64,000 bases of DNA, taken from NCBI RefSeq assembly GCF_001625215.2, contig NC_030385.2:7557135-7621134 (forward strand). Reading direction: 5' to 3'. A program made the translations under genes and the position numbers. Positions within the stretch are counted from its first letter, which is position 1, and each line of letters begins with the position of its first letter. The notes under the pieces are model-generated. The model was not told the origin of the DNA. It ran no database searches and saw only the letters and a program-made list of their open reading frames with translations. Shown here piece by piece: positions 46,954-57,218 of this stretch. The DNA comes from Daucus carota subsp. sativus (Eukaryota > Streptophyta > Magnoliopsida > Apiales > Apiaceae).

Positions 46954-49717
46954 TTAGCCACCTTTTGATTACTTAAAATTATTTATGGACATCTTTCTAC
47001 AAATTTAAAATTCTGACAACTAAAATATAAAAATGATAAAATTCGGCTACCAATATACACTTTACACTTATATTTTCACGATGTGTTTACTACTTCGATA
47101 GCATATCCAAAATCGAATCATCTTTATTTTGTTAAACTATTTGATTTTGGATATGTTCTTGATGACAAATTTGATAATATTATAGTTTAGTTCACTTGTA
47201 TTGAATGCAACACAGAGAAACACAAAGTAAATTGTATTTAAAATCGGGGATGATAAGAGAAAAGTTCATTCTATATTAAATTATTTAAACTATAAATCTG
47301 ACTCACATATTTTGTAAAGAATATTTTTAATTTCAATAAAAATATCATAGAAAATTTAGACCTACTCCTATTTAGTTACTATTTATTCATACTATAAATC
47401 TAACTCATATTTATGTTTGTAAAGAATATTCTTTATTTTTTTAAAATTTTTATTTCATTCTCTCCAAGTGTTTGAAACCAAAACTGTGTTAACTTTTATG
47501 AAATGGAGGTTTGATAATGGATTGAAATTTATGTTATAAATTTGGGGTGATTAGAAAAATATATTCATTGTATTTCCCCACAATTTTCGTCAAAAAATAG
47601 ACTTAATCATATTTAGTCACGGTTATCTCATAATTTCTTATATCTCTGTAAAATATTATCGCAATATTTCAATTCATTCTCGCTCGTTTCATTTTGATTC
47701 AAGTAACCACAATTCGATGTTATGTTTGTTTAGGGTGAAAATACAATGAAAGAATCGATGAAATTTGAATTATATTATAAATAATAGTTTAACCGTTTCA
47801 TTCTTTCCTTCAATTTCTTATCCCTCGTATTTCTGAAGGCACCCCTCAATTTAAAAAATAGTGCTTTTTGTTTTTTAACTAATTTCTTCTCAATTTTCAT
47901 CATTATAATTTTATACTCACCTTATTTTTTATGAATTTTTTTATACATAATTTAATTTTAATTTGTACTCATTCTATTTTTATCTATTTCACCCTCCTCT
48001 CACCCCAGCAGGACTGAGTTGGTTAAGCAATAAATAGGTGTAGTAAATGAGGACGGTGGCTAGGTAGAATAGTGCAGAGACCAAAAGTGGGGTTGCGTGA
48101 TTCGATAGAGACTCTACGTGGGCCTTCTTCTCCCATTTCAACATTCGCAAGTCGGAAGCGGGCCCCTTTATTTCCTCGTAGTCCATCTACTAGTAGTAGG
48201 CCCAAGTACAGTTACCGCGTTCACAGACCTACACACATGAGTCTGTTTCGGATTTTTCAATGTTTTTTATTTGTCACTGTAAATCCTTTTTGTATTTAAG
48301 TCTAGTAAAAATGCAGGGGAGATATATCTGTAACCCTATTTTTATGTCATCATGCATCATGTTTAAAACTATCTTACGGAAGGTTACTAGGGTACCTGTC
48401 CCTCCGATTTCAATTTGTTGCAACTAAAATTCTAAATACTTGATTACAACGGGAACTAATTGTGCGAAGGTGAATTGAAATGCTACTAATTTCAAGGTGG
48501 GTTGGATTTCTTGAAATATCATTATAATTTTTTCTATTTTAAAGAATATTTTTATCAAAACAAAAACAACTTTTTACTTGGCTCGTCTATTTGTTTATCA
48601 ACATGATCATATTAGCAGTTTTGGGATTTATCTAGACTAGATTAGGTCTTTTTAATGAAATGCATAATTTTTTTTTAAAAAAAAAAACTATGTTAGGTCA
48701 TAGGGTATACTCTCAATAAATAAAATTTATGTTTTTATAAATATTTGTGAAAGCTTTTCAAAACCTATAAATTATAAGTATACTTCTAGTAAATTAAAAT
48801 TTTATCAGAAGTGCTTCATATATAATTTCATAACAATTTTTAAAATTCAATATATGTAAAGAAAAAATAATAGAAAATCTAAAAACAAAAGAATATCTTT
48901 CTAACTACTTTTTTATACAATAAGCTAAATACGACTCATCCGTCGAACATAATTAAAAATTATGACATGCTTGTTTGTTTAAATAAATGTAAATAGAGGG
49001 CCTGACGGAATTTTTTTTGTAAATATAAGGGCTTTAGAGCAAGTCAAAGAGATGTCCTATATCATGTCATAAGTTATAATTTAGGATATTTGATAAAAAT
49101 TGTTGATCCAACAATGTCCTACTAGCCTTATATAACCATCTCAAACTCTAGTGATAACCATCTCAAACTCTATTTTTAGGCACATCTCTCCTTGTCCTAT
49201 CCTATATTTTATGTTATATGTTAGTATGATATGTAATATTTTATATTATATTTAGAGTACGAACCGGGACACTCTTACATGCTATTGGATTATTTGACTA
49301 TACAGATGCTTTCCGATTCTCCGAGAGCCCAAGCCCATAACTGAGCTTAGCCCAACTTGTATTTCTACAGCCGCTCCTTAAATTAGCCGGATTTGTCTGG
49401 TACTGGGAACATATTGGTGTGATTGTCATAAATATAGAAGATTTATCATTTTTAAAGAATGTAAACTCAATCAAATCTTGTGCTTAGTGTGTGATAAACA
49501 AACGAAATTAGTTTACCTACTGCTTGTCATCATTAACCTGGAAAGACATGCTACATGCTTGGATCTAAAGATTTCTCAGAAGAGAACTAGCCTTAAAGTC
49601 TTGTTTCTTTCCATCTTTAAGAAATTCTAATATCTTATTCAACATCTTTACTTGAAAGCAACACTACCAGTGAGCAATCCCACATAAAATTCTATTATTT
49701 TATGTTGAAAAACCTTG
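46954..49717. other. Gene-free spacer upstream of XCP
   Basis: AT-rich. Around 48003-48115 a stretch with GACTGAGTTGGTTAAGCA and GTGATTCGATAG faintly resembles pol III A and B boxes (possible SINE relic, weak). Near 49034-49200 there is a one-sided remnant of the GAGCAAGTCCAACAG MITE family (AGAGCAAGTCAAAGAGATGT). The segment just before 49717 is the XCP promoter. Confidence 0.4.
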
Positions 49718-49725
49718 TATAAAAA
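49718..49725 (+). promoter_or_regulatory. TATA box of the XCP gene
   Basis: TATAAAAA, 77 bp upstream of the chosen start codon at 49795, in the usual plant TATA context followed by CCCC. It implies a transcription start near 49750 and a 5' UTR of about 45 bases. This excludes the upstream in-frame ATG at 49738 as a likely start. Confidence 0.7.
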
Positions 49726-49794
49726 CCCCATGCACTTGTGTTCATTTCATCACCTTCTTCACTCCACACCTCTCTACTAAACCTTCTCATAAAC

Positions 49795-51185
49795 ATGGCA
49801 TTCTCCTCTTCATCCAAACCCTTGCTCTTCCTCTCATTTTTCCTAGCAGCAGCTTTCGCGACCTCAGTGCTGGCTCGTGATTTCTCAATTGTTGGTTATG
49901 CACCGGATGACTTGACATGCATTGACAAACTAATTAATCTATTCGAGTCCTGGCTTGAAAAGCATGGCAAGAGTTATGAAAGCATTGAAGAGAAATTGCA
50001 CAGGTTTGAGATCTTTAAAGATAATTTGATGCATATTGATGAAACAAACAAGAAAAGCAGCAGCTACTGGCTTGGACTCAATGAGTTTGCTGACTTGAGC
50101 CATGAGGAGTTCAAGGACAAGTATTTGGGCCTCAAGGTTGACTTGTCTACAAGGAGAGAGTCCAATCCTGAAGATTTCATCTACAAAGATGTCGTCGATC
50201 TGCCCAAGTCTGTGGACTGGAGAAAGAAAGGAGCTGTCACTAATGTCAAGAACCAAGGCTCATGTGGTAAGTATATTTCAGACATTTGCAAATACCCTGT
50301 TCTTGAAAATTTTGGATTTGTTCTGAAAACATGATCAATTTGCAGGTAGTTGCTGGGCCTTTTCGACAGTAGCTGCAGTAGAGGGAATAAACCAGATTGT
50401 GACTGGAAATTTGACGTCGCTGTCAGAGCAAGAGCTAGTTGATTGTGATACAAGCTTTAACAATGGTTGCAATGGAGGCCTAATGGATTATGCATTTTCC
50501 TTCATTATGTCCAATGGGGGACTTCACAAGGAGGATGACTACCCTTACATCATGGAAGAAGGCACTTGTGATGAGAAAAAGGTATTCTAGCTTAATTAAG
50601 TAGCTTCATATATATTGCTAGCCTGGATTCTTGAAAGCTGCGTGTCAGTAATTCAAATCTTTTCCTGTTCTGTTGTAATGCAGGATGAATTTCAAGTAGT
50701 GACTATCAACGGGTACCATGATGTGCCACGAAACAGTGATGAAAGCTTGATAAAGGCACTTGCAAACCAACCCTTGAGTGTTGCTATTGAGGCTTCTGGC
50801 CGTGACTTCCAGTTCTACAGCGGGGTGAGCAACATTGTGCCTGAAATTTAATTTTATATCATCTCTACATACATATATCCGCTGTCTGGTCTCTGTTAGG
50901 TCTCATGGATGCGTCTTATGCACTGTATACGGCCTTTATACATAGCTAATACGGCCTTGATTTGTGCAGGGTGTGTTTGATGGGCGTTGTGGAACGGAGC
51001 TGGACCATGGAGTGGCTGCAGTGGGATATGGAACAGCAAAGGGAGGGGATTACATAATTGTGAAGAACTCATGGGGTCCCAAATGGGGGGAGAAAGGCTA
51101 CATTAGACTCAAGAGAAATACTGGCAAGCCTGAAGGCAAATGTGGCATCAACAAAATGGCTTCTTATCCCACCAAGTCCAAGTAG
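49795..51185 (+). CDS. XCP: Xylem cysteine peptidase (papain family C1A), 4 exons, 354 aa
   Basis: Exons 49795-50266, 50346-50581, 50684-50824, 50970-51185; all GT..AG and in frame, 354 residues. Signal peptide about 1-27 ([20 protein letters not shown]...), inhibitory I29 prodomain with the ERFNIN pattern ([21 protein letters not shown] and [11 protein letters not shown]), then the mature enzyme from about residue 136 ([13 protein letters not shown]). Catalytic set present: Gln154, Cys160 (in GSCGSCWAFS), His296 ([11 protein letters not shown]), Asn316 (KNSWGPKWG). The GCNGG motif is present; there is no C-terminal granulin domain and no KDEL. The phrases [29 protein letters not shown]-like sequence and the end [12 protein letters not shown] match the XCP1/XCP2 peptidases, which act in vacuoles of tracheary elements during autolysis and are also linked to immunity. 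The ATG at 49795 is chosen because it starts the signal peptide; the upstream one at 49738 would spoil it and sits close to the TATA box. Confidence 0.95.
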
Positions 51186-51414
51186 ACTTGTCCCAATTCA
51201 TCTCTGTATTCACTTGCTTGTTTTCTTTAAATTAACACTTGTTTCTTTCTTCTTGTTTGGTTTATTGTTCTTGAAGCAATGATCATATAATAAAGTTGAC
51301 AGTTTTTAATTGTAGTACTTGGCATCTAAGTTTTACTTTGGGCTTTCATTGTTTTTATTAAATCTACTTAAAACATAAAATTGAAAAGCAGGTTTATAAA
51401 ACACGCTCGGTTGA

Positions 51415-51889
51415 GTAAAATCTGGCTTAATGACCTTTTAGCACTCGAAGTATGGGTGGAAGTTCCGATGCGGCCTCGAAGTTTAAAAACATACTTTTCG
51501 ACACTCAAAGTATCTTTGTCGTACCTTTTAGCCCATTTTAAAAAAACCGGTATAAATCGGGGGATAAACTTGACAATTCATATTCGGGGTAAAGTTTGGG
51601 CGTACCTTTTAACCCTTAAAGTATACATCTCATTCCTTTTAACCCCTAAAGAATACATTAATATACATTAGATGTTCCTTTTAACCCTTAATGTTTAATG
51701 CCTCTTTTAACCCTCACGTGTCAAATGTCAACTTTGTCCACCCCGTTATATACCAGTATACGCCATAAGGGCTAAAAGGTACGACAAAGATACTTTGAGA
51801 GTCGAAAGGTACGTTTTTAAACTTTGAGGCGGCATCGGAACTTCCACCCAAACTTTAAGGGCTAAAAGGTCATTAAGCCAGTAAAATCT
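51415..51889. mobile_element. Mutator-type MITE with long inverted repeats and 9-bp target duplication
   Basis: Element 51424-51880 (457 bp). Terminal inverted repeats of about 110 bp: GGCTTAATGACCTTTTAGC at the left, GCTAAAAGGTCATTAAGCC at the right, continuing through GTATCTTTGTCGTACCTTTT. The 9-bp duplication GTAAAATCT flanks it exactly (51415-51423 and 51881-51889). Long TIRs and a 9-bp duplication are diagnostic of Mutator-like elements. It lies between the XCP and ACD genes, about 240 bp after the XCP stop. Confidence 0.92.
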
Positions 51890-52031
51890 CACCCTGATCC
51901 TGGTACAAATTACAACATTCTAGTATGCAAACATTAAGACATAACAAACCACAATGAATCCAAGGCGTGGAGAGGTATATACAAAGATAAAGCTCCTACA
52001 TATTCAGAACTTCGATTTATTTCACTGAATA

Positions 52032-54121
52032 TTACTCATATTTTAGTGCAACAGCCTCAAGGATGCCATCAGATCTGAAGTTTGGAAAGAACATCCTTGG
52101 ATCGACGGGTCCTGGTAGGCTGAAGGACAATGTAAATGGACCAGGTGGGCACTGTTGCTGTACTTTCATCTCAAAAACTCGAGTATGCCTTGAAACAAAA
52201 TTTTCACCAGTTGTTGTCACACCTCGAACATGGACCTTTCCATCACGTTCTATCTCACAGCTGAACTGACCTGCAACAACAAGTTGTATCAATTCGTGGA
52301 ATTATAAAAATAACAAGATGCTAATTCTTGTTGGAACTTGGAAGTCGAAACAAATGATGTCTGTGCCGAGAATTGGGATAAAGTAGCCTGTAAGAGCTAT
52401 ACTGTCTAAACAGATGTTATAGATGTGGCAAGTACATAGAATAAGGGAACAAAAAAGTAGTGCAGTAAGTGAATTCTAATGCAGTAAACAAACACAAGAG
52501 TAAAACTATAATATTTCAGGCATTCCTTTGGGCGACGATAAAGGTTCTATCCTGAATTTGATACCACTTTTGCTACCTAAAGAAAATTTTTAGGTGGCAT
52601 AGGTCACATACTGTTACCCCTTATAACAAGATGCAAGCATTGACACCTACTTTTTTTCCTTGAAATCGCAAGTCTAAAATTGGACATACGGTGGAAGCCA
52701 ACCAATCCATTTGAAGATCCTTACTAGTTTGTCTATAGACTAAGTTCTGTTCAATCTCGGAAAAGTAAACAGCATTCTGGATTAAACGGATTATGATGCA
52801 TCGAGATATTCAGCGCAAAAACACTATCTTCCCTCACGGGACTAGTTATATTAGAGTTTAGTAACTTTGTATAAGCATTTTTTGAATTCAATGATTGCAT
52901 ATAATCAGACCAAAATTTATCTGTATATATCGATAAACTTAATCCAACTGCCTATATACATTCTACTTGTTAGAACTAGAAAGCATAATTCAATCCTTAT
53001 GTCACCTATATGTATAATTCTCCTGTCTATTATATTTAAACAGGTTGATCGATATATAAGAAGGCAAATATTACAAATTTTACAGAATTTGACATCTCAT
53101 TATTTATTAAATATGATTATAGTATAAAAACCAGTTCCAATATTGGGACATCAATTCCACGATGGAACTAAGCTTAAGCTAGAATTGCGCGCACATATCA
53201 ATTAGTAAAATTATTAACAAAAAAGAAAAGAAATAATCAATAAGAAATTGGTTAAAACATTTGTGACTGCCGACTCGCTTTTATGCGGGTCTACAACGTA
53301 TTTAAACTAAAATGTTGTAATAATATATACTCAAAGATTAGGTGGTAATGGTGATTATCACGGGTTAGCTCATATCTAATACAGCATCGTAAGAGCATAA
53401 CATTAATTGTGAAACATCTCCCCACACAACTAGGTATATTATATTGATGATACAATTCATCAGTCAGATCAATTCCGTGAACAAGATGTTGTGGCACTCG
53501 TGGGGTACACAGAACAATGCAAAGTGCAGCTACTTTTTTCCTTCTTGTAGATTGGAGTCTTCTTTGTTCGAAAAGATTGAGCATCGCCATCAGTTTTGCA
53601 CTTTTGCTTAAGACTGTTCTTACCCGGTCTAGCATCAAGCCTTTTGACAATATTATATGCTAGAAGGTGGAAGACTATAAAGATAAACATATCTATATAC
53701 TAACATTACAGGAACAACACATTGAAGTCTGGTGAGTATAGGATATACCAGGATCTTTCTTCACTCCAGGTAATGAAACTCGGAAATAGTAGGCAGTCTT
53801 GCTAGTACCAATGTCCACAGCTCCAACAGATGGTCCAGTTCCTCCATTTTTAGCTGTTCCCATTAAGATTATATTAGCCTTTGAACTACCTTCGTCAACA
53901 TTGGGAATGGACAAAAGTGGCATCATGCAAGGCCTGCTCCAATTGGAAGTCGTTGGAAGTAAAGATAACTGCATCGTATCATAGCTAGGTCTTTCATTCG
54001 AGTTGAATTGTGCCAAAAAGCTACTGTTTCCTGGAAAGTAGACATTCCTGTTTGCATCTTTAGCTGCCATTGTCTCACCACTATTTTGCCATAATATAAG
54101 CTCAGAAGGTAGAGTCTCCAT
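52032..54121 (-). CDS. Alpha-crystallin-domain (HSP20-like) protein of the IDM2/IDM3 type, 203 aa
   Basis: Minus-strand coding exons 54121-53749 and 52270-52032, joined GT..AG in frame, 203 residues from the first ATG. The alpha-crystallin domain covers about 98-203: GPSVGAVDIG, AYYFRVSLPGVKKD, FSCEIERDGKVHVRGV, RVFEMKVQQQCPPGPFTLSF, LPGPVDPRMFFPNFRSDGILE. The CPPGPFT and DPRxFxPNFRSDGI phrases mark a plant subgroup related to IDM2/IDM3, nuclear proteins that help the IDM1 complex in active DNA demethylation, rather than classical small heat-shock proteins. The frame is open a little upstream (DLLSQFE) to an AG at 54143-54144, and a non-coding exon at about 56485-56560 with donor AATCT|GTAAG probably supplies the 5' UTR across a 2.3-kb intron. 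The N terminus could be incomplete, since relatives may be longer. Family assignment is firm, exact orthology less so. Confidence 0.8.
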
Positions 54122-54144
54122 TTCAAATTGGCTCAGTAAATCCT

Positions 54145-56484
54145 GTCATTTTAAACCGAGTCAGCATATATCAAGTGACTTGGTAAATCGTTTACTACAA
54201 TATAAAAGTAGATCTTTAAGATCGCCCTTATCATGAAGGAAACCCAAATAAATAAATAAATAAATAAACTAAACGTCATGATTTCATAATTTTGCAGAAA
54301 AGGAGAAACGATTTTCACTATCACACGTGCTTCTAAAACTTATATCAAGGTTAACAACCACACATGATTCCATAACTCTATATCAGATAATGAGAAGTAA
54401 TAATGTAACATGAAAGTCACATCAGTCAAATAACAATAAGCAAAAAGCAAACGAAAGAACCACTGTGTAATGATTCTACAACTTTGAAACTGGACAAGAA
54501 ACAATATATAATAAACAATTCATAAGTTGAACCAATATGATATATTTAAGGACAAACCGCATAGTTAAGATGGAAACCATTCGGTAACTTATGGCAACTT
54601 CTGATGCAGCTTAGTAGTTGCCCAATATGCGGTATTCTGGGCTACACATTATAGCTACGATTATGTGGTCAATAGTCTAAATATGTAATTTACAAAGGGG
54701 TATACTAAACAGGGACATTAATTGGGGTGGCGATACACTTAGGGTTGTTTATGTTTTAAAAGAACAAATATAATGTTGCTATTTATTCGCTTAGTGACAA
54801 ATATGCCATGTAAAGCATACGACTAGGCGATAGTAACAATATGTAGTTCCCTGGGCAAGTAAGAGCAATTAGAGGCAGATGGGACACGGCATACCATGTA
54901 TCAGACTATCAGGTACCAATATGGTGTTCTGTAGATCACTAGGAATATCTAGCAACTGCAACTTTAAATTGAAGACAAGGGGCACAATGTTTTTATTGCT
55001 CTATGTATACAATATAGTGTAGATAGCTTCAGACCGATGCGTCATTCAGCAGATTTTTCATGGATATGGTCAATCACAAGAAATTCAAATGCTTGCACAC
55101 GCCTCCATTGAAGCCAAACCCTTAACCTCTTGTTTCTAACAGAAGAAGGGGTATCTATTCTAGGCTATAATGCAACGAATCATTTCACAGATTATCAATG
55201 CACCCTTGTAAAATACCTTTTCTTTCCCCATCTTGGCTGGTTTTCCAGAGTTAAGGCTTTGACACAAATCATTAGCCGTCGTGACAATGTGTATCAGAGT
55301 AGTCCGTTGACTAGACAGAGAAAGAATGCTATGTCTGATGGGAAGGAGAGTGTTACAACAGCCGATCCTTCCAACAGATATATATACATATCTTTATTCA
55401 ACAGAATGTTATAATTTACCAGTTCTACATAATCTATCTAAAAATCATTGAACTCACTTGTTAATCCTCTCATAATGTCAACTTGACAGTTCTCAAGGTC
55501 CATGACAAAAGACAAAGCAACTTATACTTGTAGAGCAAAATAAAAACTACACAGCTCGTTCAAAAAAACTTCTGCTCATGTGACTCACTCGCTATGGTTG
55601 AACTATGTATTCAGAATCATGCTTTTTTAATAGTTTATGCCTCACGGTAAGTTGTACAATAATATTACGATGTTAAATTCCTGTGTAATTAAATGATAGT
55701 GCCATTATAGCATTGCTAGTTTTACGCATGGTAACAAGTAATCCCAGCTCCGTTGGCACCAATGACCAATAGATTCATTGATTGCCATGACTACCAACTA
55801 ACACCTGTAGGAGGATACTGACTAATATTATTACATAATACTGGCGTAACAGGGTATCCGTGGCCCGTGGGGAAGCCACATAACAGTCGTATCCGACATG
55901 CCATCAAAACCGTAAGGGTGCAAAAGGTGACTACACTAAAAGTTCACCGGCGAGTACGGCGCGATACGCACATCATTTCACGGTCAAGAATGCTGTCATC
56001 CCTCAACATTTTTATCCGCTGAACAGATCATAAACGTCGTCGTTTAGTGCCACTAGCCACTAACATTGTCACCTAACACCGTTAAGGCATTGTTTAACGC
56101 CGTTAGCGGTTACCGCCTAAATTTAAACAAATTAAAAGTATGGTCCAGATTGCAAAAAATGACTACCCCATCTCTACCAATATTGCACAAGCATGAAGCA
56201 TCTGAAGTCAACATTCCACATCTAAGCTTAAATACAAAAATAGCTATACAATATTTTACTATAAAGATCTATAAATTAACAAATAAAAATCCAACTAGAA
56301 CATCTTTAACTCATTATACCCTTGATCACAAAATTTGTCAAATCAAAATGTCAAAACACAAACAGTATCAATCACAACCACATGTATTAAACTGATTTCG
56401 AATGAACACAGCAACAATCTAAGTACAACATACATGAATATGAACATATATTAAAAATTTGTAAGAATAAAGAATGTTTCTTAC
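54145..56484 (-). other. Probable 5' UTR intron of the ACD gene
   Basis: Runs between the donor at 56484-56483 and the acceptor at 54144-54143. It contains no convincing ORF. A C+G-richer patch at 55840-56110 (for example GTTCACCGGCGAGTACGGCG and GCGGTTACCGCC) differs from the rest and may be a repeat that I do not recognise. Confidence 0.45.
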
Positions 56485-56565
56485 AGATTGAAAGAGGAGT
56501 GAAGCTTCTGTCTAAACCCAACAAATTTGCCGCAAAGCTCTTGTTTATGTTTCCTATTTCGTGTG
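56485..56565 (-). other. Probable 5' UTR exon of the ACD gene
   Basis: Minus-strand sequence ending CTCTTTCAATCT followed by GTAAGAAAC, a strong donor. It has no ATG in frame with the coding exons. The upstream border (about 56565) is a guess. Confidence 0.5.
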
Positions 56566-56727
56566 ATTAGGTTGGTTATTACAGCCCTAAGACACACTGA
56601 TAAATTTCTAAATTTTAATTATAAAATAAATATTTTAAGGAAATTCATACTCCTGTATAAATTTCATGGTCGGCCCATCATGATAAACATAAATGATTAA
56701 ATATTTATCCTTTGAACAAACTACGTA

Positions 56728-57028
56728 CTCCCTCCGTCCCATTTTATGTGACCTCATTTCCTTTTTAGGACGTCCCAAAAAGAATGAACCTACAATACTT
56801 ACTATTTTTGAACACTACTTTTCACTATTACACCCACTAACTCTATATTTTATACTCTCTTATTATTAAATAAACACTATTACACCCACTACTTTTCTCC
56901 ACTATCTCAAATCTATTATTAAATATTGATAGGTCCCACCACTTTACCCACTTTTCAACTACATTTACTATCTTTTTCTTAATCTCCGTGAAAGTCAAAC
57001 CCGTTCACATAAAATGGGACAGAGGTAG
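56728..57028. mobile_element. Stowaway MITE
   Basis: CTCCCTCCGTCCCATTTTAT at the left, CATAAAATGGGACAGAGGTAG at the right (last bases diverged), bordered by TA. Shares the internal ACACCCACTACTTTTCTCC block with 42298-42609. Confidence 0.85.
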
Positions 57029-57218
57029 TATGTTTTTGTTGTGTCCGGCCTTTTATGTCACAGACTTTACCATTTTCAATTTTAAATTAAAATTTTATTT
57101 ATTTATTTAAAAGTCGGATCAGGATCAGAAATAATTCTCAATCGAAAGTCAGTAGAATGTATCACTCTATTTACTTATTTTATTTTACAATTTATCTAAT
57201 AAAAAGTAATTTCAATCA

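Noticed and set aside
48003-48115. Possible tRNA or SINE with GACTGAGTTGGTTAAGCA
   Set aside because: The B-box-like part is poor and no tail or target duplication is visible; kept only as a weak remark in the spacer entry.
49738-49794. Upstream in-frame ATG of the XCP gene
   Set aside because: It is only 20 bases after the TATA box and would put extra residues before a good signal peptide; the ATG at 49795 is preferred.
53291-53690. Two overlapping minus-strand ORFs of 119 and 73 codons in the ACD gene intron
   Set aside because: No family resemblance, and they lie between well-joined coding exons; treated as intron sequence.
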